A DNA stretch of 64,000 nucleotides from positions 62,001-126,000 of the forward strand of contig JAHZKX010000058.1 of NCBI GenBank assembly GCA_022600195.1. The letters are read 5' to 3'. Shown here one piece after another: positions 46,480 to 55,120 of the stretch. Both the position numbers and the translations under genes were made by a program. Below the pieces are notes generated by a model, which saw only the letters and a program-made list of their open reading frames with translations, did not search any database and was not told the DNA's origin. This DNA comes from Planctomycetota bacterium (lineage in GTDB: Bacteria > Planctomycetota > Planctomycetia > Planctomycetales > Planctomycetaceae). How positions within the stretch are numbered: position 1 is the stretch's first letter; every line of letters begins with the position of its first letter.

Positions 46480-47658
46480 TTAGGGTTCGTTTTTCCACTC
46501 TTGAAGTTTGGCGACCAATTTTATTATCTCATTATTCCGATAAACGATCAGAGTTACCTCATCTTCCACTTTATGTGCCTCTAAAGCATCTAATAAATCA
46601 TTTGCATTCGAAATTGGCATTTCATCCAGCTGCATAATCAAATCTCCCAAAATGAAATTACCAGCCTCATTTTTTCTAATCGGTTTTAATCCAGCCAAAT
46701 CAGCTGCTCCACCAGGGGCCACTCTTTGAACCATCACTCCCTGGACGTCCTGTGGAAGGACACGATTCATTCTGAGTTTTCGTGTCACGAAATCATCGAC
46801 GCCAGTGAAGTTCAAGCTGGGTATTTGAATGACACCATAACGAATCAATTGAGGCACAAATCGACTGATGAGATCGACTGGTACTGCATAGCCTATTCCA
46901 GCATAAACGTGAGAGGAGCTATAAATGGCCGTGTTAACTCCAATTAAGTTCCCCGAACTATCTAGCAAAGGTCCCCCAGAATTTCCAGGATTGATGGCTG
47001 CATCAGTTTGAATCACATTTCGAATGGACCTTCCTGTCACAGAAATAATTTCTCGGCCTAAGCCACTAATAATTCCTGTTGTCAAAGTTTGATCCAATCC
47101 GAAAGGATTACCAATGGCCAGAACCGACTGACCCACTTGTAGGTCTTCAGAGATTCCAATCTTGATTGGTTTTAATTGCTCAGGGGGTGCATCTATAATT
47201 CTCAAAACCGCAAGATCCTTAGATCTAGCAGTTCCAACTTTGACAGCTTTCCATGTCGTGTTATCAGCTAAAGTGACCGTGATCCCAACGGCCTTCTGGA
47301 TCACATGATAGTTTGTTACGACGTGTCCGTTCCGGTCCCAGATAAATCCACTTCCTGAACCTTGTGGAGTATTCTGGAGATTCATATTGAATGGATCTCC
47401 CTGAAAAGGAAGCTCCGCAGTCCGGATATGCACAACCGAAGGCGAAGATTCACGGAACAATTCAATGGTTCTTAATTCGGACTGAGTCAGGTCTTTTCGT
47501 ACTATCGAACGAAAAGCAGGTTGTCTCAACTTACGGCTGATTAATTCGAATGTCATGACAACAATCAAGACAATCAGAATGAAAATGAGCCATTTCTGAA
47601 TACTTGATGATTTTCTCGCGGGAGAATCAAAACGAAGTGACTGTTGCTCTGGAACCAT
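46480..47658 (-). CDS. HtrA/DegP-family serine protease with one PDZ domain
   Basis: 392 residues from the ATG at 47658. An ATG at 47706 would add 16 Cys-rich residues, so the start is not certain. One membrane segment (about residues 22-42) anchors it. The trypsin-like triad is His in GHVVTNYHVIQ, Asp in SKDLAVLRI and Ser in NPGNSGGPLLD. A single PDZ domain follows at about 290-385 (MVQRVAPGGAADLAGL), as in DegS-type proteases. The role would be envelope stress sensing or degradation of misfolded exported proteins. Confidence 0.92.
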   Translation of the reverse strand: MVPEQQSLRFDSPARKSSSIQKWLIFILIVLIVVMTFELISRKLRQPAFRSIVRKDLTQSELRTIELFRESSPSVVHIRTAELPFQGDPFNMNLQNTPQGSGSGFIWDRNGHVVTNYHVIQKAVGITVTLADNTTWKAVKVGTARSKDLAVLRIIDAPPEQLKPIKIGISEDLQVGQSVLAIGNPFGLDQTLTTGIISGLGREIISVTGRSIRNVIQTDAAINPGNSGGPLLDSSGNLIGVNTAIYSSSHVYAGIGYAVPVDLISRFVPQLIRYGVIQIPSLNFTGVDDFVTRKLRMNRVLPQDVQGVMVQRVAPGGAADLAGLKPIRKNEAGNFILGDLIMQLDEMPISNANDLLDALEAHKVEDEVTLIVYRNNEIIKLVAKLQEWKNEP

Positions 47659-47773
47659 TGACTCGCAGTTTCCTGAATAATGGAATGGACAACAACTGGC
47701 GGCCATCAAGTACTCATTTTAGGCTGGCCTACTTGAAAATCGCAATACTGGGAGTGAATCGTACTTCCTATAC

Positions 47774-48589
47774 TTACTGTAGTTTTGCTGCAACGGAGTT
47801 TAGATCACTAACGGCTTTGATAAATCGTTTTTTCAATTTGGGTGAAAGTTCTGAAAAAGCTGACTGCACAGAAGGTGTTAACATTTGATTACTGCGTTCT
47901 ACAGCAGTACAAATACGTTTAATTGCCTGTTCGGGAGTAAGCTCTGGTTTTGCAACTACAGATACTTCAGAGCCTGAACCTTTTGGAGCAGGGGAAGCAG
48001 CACCGGAACGAAACGGACTATATTCGTTTCCGGAATTTCCCATATCGCGTGCGTGCCCGCCTACAGTGGCAGGAGAATCTGCCTGCTCTCGTAAACCGGA
48101 ATCACCAAGGCCACCTTGTTCAGATTGTCCATAACCAGACGGATCTTTTACAGAAGTCGGTTCGTCTGAGAGAAATGTAACTTCAGAATCTGCGGGATAC
48201 TCTTCAAATGGCTCAGAAATTGAGAGATCTTCGCCATGGATCGCACGTCTCCAGGCCTTTAATTCAGCAACAGTGGCCTTATTTTCCTCTGCCCATTGCA
48301 AGCACTCTGGTGCATCATCCCACGTCAAGGAGATATAATAATGTGACCATCTAAGATTGGAATACTGATCCCGAACGTCACCGAAAGACTCCCAAACTCT
48401 TCTACGTTGATAAATTTGATCGCCACTTAAGCCAACCATCGCACCAAAATCGGCATCAGTTCTCCCTTTAGCGTATTTTTTTGTCCATTGAGCCGCACAT
48501 TCTCCAATCACCCAACTACTATCACTTAATGCTTCCCGGGCACGATCAATCAGTTGCGCTTCAGTCATTTTTGATGTCTTATCTGTCAT
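47774..48589 (-). CDS. Conserved-looking protein with helix-turn-helix-like N-terminus, unknown function
   Basis: 271 residues. The N-terminal ~110 are helical and include DADFGAMVGLSGDQIYQRRRVWESFGDV, which reads like a helix-turn-helix of the ParB/phage-regulator kind. A low-complexity linker rich in Ser, Gly, Pro and Glu (about 115-205) follows, then a helical C-terminal module (TPEQAIKRICTAVERSNQML...). There is no membrane segment or signal. It may bind DNA, but I recognise no family. It is upstream of the HtrA gene with a 115-bp gap. Confidence 0.55.
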   Translation of the reverse strand: MTDKTSKMTEAQLIDRAREALSDSSWVIGECAAQWTKKYAKGRTDADFGAMVGLSGDQIYQRRRVWESFGDVRDQYSNLRWSHYYISLTWDDAPECLQWAEENKATVAELKAWRRAIHGEDLSISEPFEEYPADSEVTFLSDEPTSVKDPSGYGQSEQGGLGDSGLREQADSPATVGGHARDMGNSGNEYSPFRSGAASPAPKGSGSEVSVVAKPELTPEQAIKRICTAVERSNQMLTPSVQSAFSELSPKLKKRFIKAVSDLNSVAAKLQ

Positions 48590-49088
48590 GTTTTTATAAG
48601 TCTTAAAATAGAAACAAAGAAGATGGAAAACCGTTCCCGTCGATTTTCCAAGAAATTCAGTAAAAAGCTTACTTAAGTACTGACTTTTCTACAGGGAATG
48701 AAGAATCCTTACGAACCTTCAGCACCTGAATGCATCAAATCAGATACCCAAAAGACCAAATATCGATGCTACACGGATTCCAAACAGAATACCACCAAAC
48801 AAGCGTAGTTAGACTAAGAGATCCCTGTTTGAGCCACTATGATTTCCCTAGACTTTTTCACTAGACCAATCGGCTCGCAGTCACCAATCTGAGTTAAAAT
48901 AGGGATGTTACGAAATTATTTCTGAAGATTTGCTCTTTGCTTGACCTAACTTCGATCGGTTATTAGGATTCGGTGAAACTCATACGAAGAAGCGTCGAAT
49001 AATGACTCTATCACTTCTGTTGATTAAATAGTTTCAACTCAATAAACTCCTCTATGATAAGAGTTTATTGTTTCTTGATGAAATTCAG
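48590..49088. other. 499-bp gap upstream of tRNA-Cys
   Basis: No gene. A perfect hairpin, CAATAAACTC (49040-49049) with GAGTTTATTG (49061-49070), followed by TTTC, lies 18 bp upstream of the tRNA. A possible -35 TTGACC near 48939 lacks a good -10. The rest shows nothing. Confidence 0.5.
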
Positions 49089-49162
49089 GGCGCCGTAGCC
49101 AAGTGGTCTAAGGCGGTGGATTGCAAATCCATTATTCCCCGGTTCGAATCCGGGCGGCGCCT
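49089..49162 (+). tRNA. tRNA-Cys (GCA)
   Basis: Acceptor GGCGCCG (49089-49095) pairs with CGGCGCC (49155-49161), with discriminator T at 49162 as usual for tRNA-Cys. The anticodon loop TTGCAAA (49121-49127) gives GCA. The T arm is CCCGG-TTCGAAT-CCGGG. The 3' CCA is not encoded (CTT follows), so it is added by CCA-adding enzyme. Confidence 0.97.
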
Positions 49163-49417
49163 CTTTCCTGCCAATCTATGCTGTGCTCTCAATCTGTGCC
49201 AGAGTGGCTATCATCTACAGATTCTTTTCGACGAATTAGATTCCATTATCTGTCGGAAACATTCATTTCCAAGCAAGCCCCTGTCATCGACTTCATTCGT
49301 CACTCCACTTTTTCCAAGCTGATTCAAAACAGTTCCTGCTATTCAATCATCCTCAATCTTTGAATTGATACAGACTTTCTATGCAATCAAATGGTCTGCC
49401 TGACGGTGAGTCAGTTA
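49163..49417. other. Gap after tRNA-Cys
   Basis: Two overlapping plus-strand frames run out of the tRNA and are not credible genes. No other signal is seen before the terminator at 49418-49454. Confidence 0.4.
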
Positions 49418-49454
49418 CGAAAAAAGCCTGACAACTAAAAATGCTGCCAGGCTT
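49418..49454 (-). terminator. Rho-independent terminator of the 463-residue gene
   Basis: On the minus strand AAGCCTG...CAGGCTT (7 bp, 17-nt loop with further pairing) is followed by TTTTTCG. It lies 35 bp after the stop codon at 49489. Confidence 0.75.
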
Positions 49455-49488
49455 CAATGTTTAAAAACAATTTAACTATTGAATCAAC

Positions 49489-50880
49489 TTATTTACTCTG
49501 CTGTTCTTTAAGATCAGATAAGATTTCCGAATTTTTTAAACATCGTATAAGTGAGATATCGCTGGTTATTCGGCCTCTTCGATCGCTGATCATTTCAGAT
49601 GTATTTACCATTCGATCTAAGGCTACCTTAATCCCCGTATCTAGAGAGGGAGCGTCGGGCGATTTTAGATCAACATATTTCGACTCCGATGCTTTCCACA
49701 TGATCCATGATGTCGAAATATCATGGAGACTGGCCGTACCAAGTGGATAATATTTATTGATCCTCTCACTCCAGGCAGCTTTCGCATGATTCATGCTTTG
49801 AGAAAATAATATTCGGCTTTTTTCCGTTTGTTTATTCTCCCGAAAATAATTGCCTTTAACATAAGTCAATTGAGCTTTCGAAATCTCAAGCAAATCAGAT
49901 CTTCCCAAACCTGCACCACGGGAGGCCATCCATTCGACATCTGTTTTAATTTCTTCTAACCCTCTGGCAAAAACAGCAATGTTTCTCGAATCATTTTTAT
50001 CCTGTCCGAAAAACAAATTGCGTTCCTGATTTGCAAAATAGACTGACTTTGATGCCCTTCGAAATTCCGACAAATCAGCCTCACCTACTTGCAGTTCAAT
50101 TTTACGTATAGAGAAATAATCATCTGAATTTCTTGTAACCTGCTCAATTGCGATGTGTTGAGCGTCGCTATCCTTGATCTCACTGGCTATTTCGTATTGA
50201 TTTTGTGCAAGGAGCAGCTTCGCGTGGTAGACGTCTCCAAACCACCCCTGAGCTGCCGGTTGATTGAAATTTTGTAATTGTTCAACCGCTTGCCGAAGCA
50301 ATTTTTGTTTCGAAGTTAACAAAGACACTTTGGCCCGTTTTACCTGCCGGATATTCGCAGCTTCAATTTTTGTATCATACGCAATATTTAAGGCAAGATT
50401 ATAATCGACTAGGGACATTAACCCTTTTCTAAATGAGTCTGAACTCTGCCCAATTAATTCATTTGCATTTTTTTCAGTCTGCTGCAAATGCCTCTTCAAT
50501 TTTCGTGAAACCACTCTCTGATTCGACGTGGAAAGATTCGATTTCCCTGAACGGTTCTGATGACTTTGATTTTTTGTGTGTTCTGGTACAAGGTTGAGTG
50601 GAATATATTGCTTGTGTTTTCCTTTATTTCGATTCGTAGAAGAAGGATGATCGAGCATGGTTGCAGTCTCTCCCTCTTCAATATCTAAAAAGCTATTGAT
50701 TGTCGCCTGGGAGTTCACTGAAGTGAGTGATTCTCGATGTGGGATTAATTGAGAAGTGGAGGGTATTTGCGACCAGAAAACCAGACCGATCATTGAGCAA
50801 ACAATAGAAGAACTTATACAGAAATGAAATCGATCGCTCATAAAGGTCCAGAATCGCTTCAAAGAATGAAATCCGATCAT
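49489..50880 (-). CDS. Membrane-anchored helical protein of unknown function
   Basis: 463 residues. One membrane segment (about 20-38, FCISSSIVCSMIGLVFW) is followed by a large exterior part. That part has a Ser/Lys/Asn-rich linker (to about 130) and a long all-helical region with heptad-like spacing, comparable to TPR or coiled-coil proteins. A second start at ATG 50841 is possible. No family is recognised. It lies back-to-back with the sigma54 activator, near the pilus locus, and could belong to it, but no sigma54 promoter is seen upstream. Confidence 0.5.
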   Translation of the reverse strand: MIGFHSLKRFWTFMSDRFHFCISSSIVCSMIGLVFWSQIPSTSQLIPHRESLTSVNSQATINSFLDIEEGETATMLDHPSSTNRNKGKHKQYIPLNLVPEHTKNQSHQNRSGKSNLSTSNQRVVSRKLKRHLQQTEKNANELIGQSSDSFRKGLMSLVDYNLALNIAYDTKIEAANIRQVKRAKVSLLTSKQKLLRQAVEQLQNFNQPAAQGWFGDVYHAKLLLAQNQYEIASEIKDSDAQHIAIEQVTRNSDDYFSIRKIELQVGEADLSEFRRASKSVYFANQERNLFFGQDKNDSRNIAVFARGLEEIKTDVEWMASRGAGLGRSDLLEISKAQLTYVKGNYFRENKQTEKSRILFSQSMNHAKAAWSERINKYYPLGTASLHDISTSWIMWKASESKYVDLKSPDAPSLDTGIKVALDRMVNTSEMISDRRGRITSDISLIRCLKNSEILSDLKEQQSK

Positions 50881-51219
50881 TTAAAAGTATCGGAGATGGG
50901 GTGAGCAATCCATGCTGTCTGCAACAAGTTAGTCCTTACAGAAGAGTATCGGCATTTACATTTATAAAAAATTCTAAATCAAACGAGTGCCCATGCAATG
51001 AGAGCGAGAAGCATTTTTGTCAGTGACATTCGAACTGATACGATGCGATTAATCGGAGACGAATTACACTCTCCAGCCATCAATGGAACTCAACCACATC
51101 GGCTCACTCTTTAATAACTTTGCATCCTATCTAGCTACATAATAATAACTTGAAAGCCCCCTCCCAATAACATTACATATCAACTATTCACGGCGTATAG
51201 AAAAATCAGTTTGTGAATC

Positions 51220-51438
51220 ATGCTCAAAATTCAGAATTTTTTGAGTTTCCCTCTGGTGTTAGCTCATCCTGGAACTTTACGATCATTCATAAACAAAACT
51301 CTCTCCTATTTCCCCATAGTTACATATTTGATTATGGTGATAACATTTGTTATCGTATATAAATCGACGTATTCATCATATTCTTCCTATTCACCTTATA
51401 TCAACGACAATTTGATACGTGTGTTTTTTATTGCCTGA
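51220..51438 (+). CDS. Possible small membrane protein
   Basis: 72 codons from an ATG with no clear ribosome site. The product has one strongly hydrophobic helix (YFPIVTYLIMVITFVIVY) followed by a Ser/Tyr-rich stretch. It ends 54 bp before the sigma54 activator, so it might be its leader gene. AT-rich DNA often produces such frames by chance, hence the low confidence. The rest of the 50881-51492 gap shows nothing else. Confidence 0.22.
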   Translation: MLKIQNFLSFPLVLAHPGTLRSFINKTLSYFPIVTYLIMVITFVIVYKSTYSSYSSYSPYINDNLIRVFFIA

Positions 51439-51492
51439 GAAGTAAGCTGAACCCAACCATCTATTGATTTGACGAGAATAAAAGGATTTGTG

Positions 51493-52926
51493 ATGGCCCC
51501 TCTTGGAATAATTTACTCATCGGACTCCAAAATGGAGTCTATTCTCAAACCGCACATACAAGATCAAATCAATTCTTCTCTTAAAACAGTCTCTACACTT
51601 TCCTCACTGAAAAATTGTATACAAAACTCACATCCGGCTATTTTATACCTCGATTTGAGAGTTACAAAACTTCCACTTGAAAAAGACAATTATCACGAAG
51701 TGCTTTCTTATTTGAGAGAAACGTGTGAATACCCTCTCAAAGTCGTTTCTGTGATAGATCAATTTCTTCCATTGGAATTCGCCGAATCGACTATTTTTTT
51801 GACAGACGCTTACCTCGAATATCCACCCGCACCTGAAGAATTTCGAGTTCTCTCCGAAGAATTAAACAAAATCAATGCCACAACAAAACCTTCGACATTA
51901 CCCAAATCCCGTCAAATTTATGATGGTGACACTCACGTAACAACTTATACACCGGCGATGATTCCCATCATTGATCAGATTTCGAAAATTGCAAAACACA
52001 ATGTGACACTGCTTCTTGTAGGTGAAACCGGAACAGGTAAAACAACGTTAGCATCGATGATTCATCAACTCTCGCCCAGGAGAACTGAACCTTTTCAAAA
52101 TATCGCATGTGGTGCACTTCCGTCTGATCTCATAGAAAGCGAGCTTTTTGGGCATTTACGTGGTTCATTTACTGGTGCCGAACGTAGTAAAATTGGTCGT
52201 TTTGAAGCAGCTGGGAAGGGGACTTTGCTTTTAGATGAGATCGATATTCTCACTGCGAAAGATCAAGCAAAGCTTCTTAAAGTGATCGAAACGGGACAGT
52301 TCGAACCTGTCGGGTCTACTGAATCTCGTCATTCTGAAGCGCGACTCATTGTGGCAGCAAATGTGGAACTTGAAGAACTGACTCAAAATAATAAATTTCG
52401 ATCAGACTTATATTATCGCTTGAATGTCCTTCAATTTCGATTGCCGGCTTTAAGAGAACGTCCTAACGATATCATCCCGCTTTCGATTGAATTTATCAAA
52501 GAATGTTGCAAACTTCACTCGATCAAGATCAATAAAGTTCACCTAAAAGTAATTCAAATGCTGCAGCACTATAGTTGGCCGGGTAATCTGAGAGAGTTAA
52601 AAAATCAGATCCAAAGAGCAGTCTTATTTTCAAATCACGGTGAATTGACTACCAATGAATTTTCTCCCAATATTCTCCAAGAAACAATCTCTCTCACTGA
52701 AAATGGCTTTCAGTCATCACAGGAGAATACAACATTAGCTGACCAGGTAGCTCTGAACGAAAAATATCTCTTACAAAAGTCTTTGTCAGAGAATGGTTAT
52801 CGCAAAACAGCAACAGCAAAAGCATTGGGGATTAGTCGAGTTGGACTATACAAAAAAATGCGGAAGTACGGGATGCTTGAGCAAAAGAAACCAACGGTCC
52901 AAAATAATCTTCACTCGAAAAATTAG
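51493..52926 (+). CDS. Sigma54-dependent transcriptional activator (AAA+ enhancer-binding protein)
   Basis: 477 residues from the ATG at 51493, with AAAAGGA 9 nt upstream. The N-terminal ~125 residues look like a degenerate receiver domain (ILYLDLRV in the place of the phospho-Asp strand). The AAA+ domain (about 145-380) has Walker A GETGTGKT, the sigma54-contacting loop GSFTGA (canonical GAFTGA), Walker B TLLLDEIDIL and arginine finger DLYYRLNVLQFRLPALRERPNDI. The C-terminus holds a Fis-type helix-turn-helix (RKTATAKALGISRVGLYKKMRK). It faces the tadC end of the pilus operon and is the obvious activator for the sigma54 promoters found here. No cognate kinase is visible. Confidence 0.93.
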   Translation: MAPLGIIYSSDSKMESILKPHIQDQINSSLKTVSTLSSLKNCIQNSHPAILYLDLRVTKLPLEKDNYHEVLSYLRETCEYPLKVVSVIDQFLPLEFAESTIFLTDAYLEYPPAPEEFRVLSEELNKINATTKPSTLPKSRQIYDGDTHVTTYTPAMIPIIDQISKIAKHNVTLLLVGETGTGKTTLASMIHQLSPRRTEPFQNIACGALPSDLIESELFGHLRGSFTGAERSKIGRFEAAGKGTLLLDEIDILTAKDQAKLLKVIETGQFEPVGSTESRHSEARLIVAANVELEELTQNNKFRSDLYYRLNVLQFRLPALRERPNDIIPLSIEFIKECCKLHSIKINKVHLKVIQMLQHYSWPGNLRELKNQIQRAVLFSNHGELTTNEFSPNILQETISLTENGFQSSQENTTLADQVALNEKYLLQKSLSENGYRKTATAKALGISRVGLYKKMRKYGMLEQKKPTVQNNLHSKN

Positions 52927-53000
52927 GGCCTAGACCAGCGAATCTGTTGCTTTGATAACAGTTCATAAGATCTGTGGTTTAGGGAATCACACACTCGCCC

Positions 53001-53025
53001 ATCAGAGTGAAAGTTTCTCTCTGAT
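53001..53025. terminator. Palindrome between converging activator and tadC genes
   Basis: ATCAGAG (53001-53007) pairs with CTCTGAT (53019-53025), with additional pairing GAA/TTC inside. Genes converge here, so a bidirectional terminator is likely, but there is no clear T-run on either side. Confidence 0.4.
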
Positions 53026-53042
53026 ACCACCACCTCTGCGTT

Positions 53043-54044
53043 TTATTGACCGCCCGTTTGATTCTGGTTTATGACTTGTTGAGAAGTCGTGCTGATGGAT
53101 TCACCGTATGTCATCGGTTCCAGAATTCCTCCCGGGCTGTGCTCTCGAATCAGAAAATTCCTTAATTCAAGTACCGCTGGTCCGAAGAATAAAATATAAA
53201 TGGGAGGGGCCATGCAGAAAATCACAGGAAAGAGTAACTTGATACTCGTCTTACTGGAATGCTCCTCTGCACGTTGCCGATACTTACGGCGGACACCATC
53301 GGCGAAATCTATTAATGCTGTTGAAACGTTCGTCCCTAATCTCTCCGTTTGAGAGATCATCGAAGAAAGTGCATTTACATCGGGGGCATCTATTCTTCTT
53401 GCAAACTGCTTAAGAGCGTCTGACATCGAATTGGCATCTGAGTGACGACGAATGATCTCAAACTCGACAGCGATATCTGGATGAGAAAAACGAACTTCAT
53501 CTGTAACGCGTTCCAGGGCGGTCCTCAGTGGAACTCCCCCCGTCAAACACATCATAACCAGATCGAGTGCATCGGGCAGCCCTTTTTGAATTCGATGAAC
53601 TCTACGGTTCGCCTGACTGTGAAGGACGAAACGGGGAAGCCCATAACCAGTACCAGCAACCAATAAACCCACAACCAGGATTATTTGTGGAAGTTTTGAT
53701 CCCGGATCTGCCAGCACACAACCAATTCCAGTCACTATCAATACCAGCACCACGAGAAGGTTACGTGTTGCCAGATATTCGACAAGAGCCGTTGACCGGT
53801 AATAACCGGCCCTTTTGAGATCGAGCTCAATTTTTCCAATGACTTCAGCCGTCTGAGGAATTACGCCCCCCAGTGACCGACTGAAAATTCCCATTTTTGA
53901 AGTCTTGTAGTAATTCGAACTCTGAGCATCGAGATCTAGACCTTTCTTCCAGGAACGATGCCCTGCTGCAATTGCATCTCCGATCAAGAAGAATACTAAG
54001 CAGACAAGCAGAAAGGTGGCTATCGAAATAATATCAATAAACAT
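53043..54044 (-). CDS. tadC: Tad pilus inner-membrane protein TadC
   Basis: 333 residues. T2SS F-type topology: an N-terminal membrane helix (about 7-25), paired helices at about 98-140, a cytoplasmic helical domain with LPDALDLVMMCLTGGVPLRTALERV, and C-terminal helices around LLFPVIFCMAPPIYILFFGP. TadC and TadB form the inner-membrane platform on which the TadA ATPase drives Flp pilin assembly. It is last in the cpaB-tadA-tadB-tadC order, 73 bp after tadB. The C-terminal tail is Gln/Asn-rich. Confidence 0.88.
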   Translation of the reverse strand: MFIDIISIATFLLVCLVFFLIGDAIAAGHRSWKKGLDLDAQSSNYYKTSKMGIFSRSLGGVIPQTAEVIGKIELDLKRAGYYRSTALVEYLATRNLLVVLVLIVTGIGCVLADPGSKLPQIILVVGLLVAGTGYGLPRFVLHSQANRRVHRIQKGLPDALDLVMMCLTGGVPLRTALERVTDEVRFSHPDIAVEFEIIRRHSDANSMSDALKQFARRIDAPDVNALSSMISQTERLGTNVSTALIDFADGVRRKYRQRAEEHSSKTSIKLLFPVIFCMAPPIYILFFGPAVLELRNFLIREHSPGGILEPMTYGESISTTSQQVINQNQTGGQ

Positions 54045-54117
54045 AGGTTTCTCTTTTATGTAAATTCTGAATAACGAGCCAGGTGAGCATCATCATCATT
54101 CATCTCGAATTAAGTTT

Positions 54118-55050
54118 TTAATATTCTGTTCTGAGTAGTGCTGATACCCAAAGGATGCCAATCACTTCCAGCACAATCGCGATGAGTAAGAGTATATTTC
54201 CAATGGGATCCGTATACAAATTGGAAACGTGATCAGGGAACGCAACCATTAAAATCACAAATGCAACAGGTGCAACCACCGTCATGAGCAATGCGGATGC
54301 ACGGCCAGCACCTGTCGATGCTTTCATTTGACGACGATAGTTTATTCTATCGCGAATCACTCCTGCCATTCGTTCCAGATTTGCGGGTAGATTACCACCA
54401 GTTTTACGATATAGCATTAGCGTCGAAGTCAATATTTTCAGGTCAATCAGTTGAATCCGATTTGAAAGTGACTTCATGACAGAAGGAACTGACATATTCA
54501 TATCTAACTGCCGGGCACAGCGTCTGAATTCAAAGCTCAAAGGCCCTTTTGCCTCTTCACCCACAATCGTAATAGCCTGTTCTAAACTGGCTCCAGCATG
54601 AGTTGAGCGGGCCAGTAAATCAATCATTTCGGGAAGTTCTTCCTGGATCATCTGCATTCTCCTTTTCCTGCGAAAATGCAAAACGATTAAAATGGCAATC
54701 ATTCCACAAATCATACCGGCAATTCCCGCCAAAGGCTGATCTGAGTAAACAAAAATTGCACCACCGATGGCTAATCCACACGCTACAATCAAGAGAAAAG
54801 CAGTGAACGGCGTAAGTTCAGAACCATTTTCGAGAACCAATCGATCAAAACTCTGATCAATTTTCCCAAGGATACTATTCGAGGGCTCCTGGTCAAACAC
54901 GTTCCGAATTCTTCTCAATCGAGGACGCTTTGCAAAATTTCCAGAATTAGATGTGCCTGCACCAGATATGTCGCGAACAACCAGATAGATCGCCAGAATT
55001 GTGACCGTCACTGCCGCAAAACAAATCAATGCTATCGATGAACTGTCCAC
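54118..55050 (-). CDS. tadB: Tad pilus inner-membrane protein TadB
   Basis: 310 residues from a GTG at 55050 (GGAG about 9 nt upstream); the frame extends to a TTG at 55083 without better support. Membrane helices are at about 8-26, 88-108 and 112-130, and two at the C-terminus. The T2SS-F signature is in ELPEMIDLLARSTHAGASLEQAI and RKTGGNLPANLERMAGVIRDR. It partners TadC. The 70-bp gap to tadA and shared strand indicate one operon. Confidence 0.88.
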   Translation of the reverse strand: MDSSSIALICFAAVTVTILAIYLVVRDISGAGTSNSGNFAKRPRLRRIRNVFDQEPSNSILGKIDQSFDRLVLENGSELTPFTAFLLIVACGLAIGGAIFVYSDQPLAGIAGMICGMIAILIVLHFRRKRRMQMIQEELPEMIDLLARSTHAGASLEQAITIVGEEAKGPLSFEFRRCARQLDMNMSVPSVMKSLSNRIQLIDLKILTSTLMLYRKTGGNLPANLERMAGVIRDRINYRRQMKASTGAGRASALLMTVVAPVAFVILMVAFPDHVSNLYTDPIGNILLLIAIVLEVIGILWVSALLRTEY

Positions 55051-55120
55051 TACGGGATATCTCCACTCTAATCTAAATAACAAATTTCATAACTTGGAAT
55101 CATTTCCTTAAGGTCTGAAA

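Noticed and set aside
50881-51060. Possible sigma54 site upstream of the 463-residue gene (GGACTAACTTGTTGC)
   Set aside because: GG-N11-GC spacing, one base too long, and a poor -24 box.
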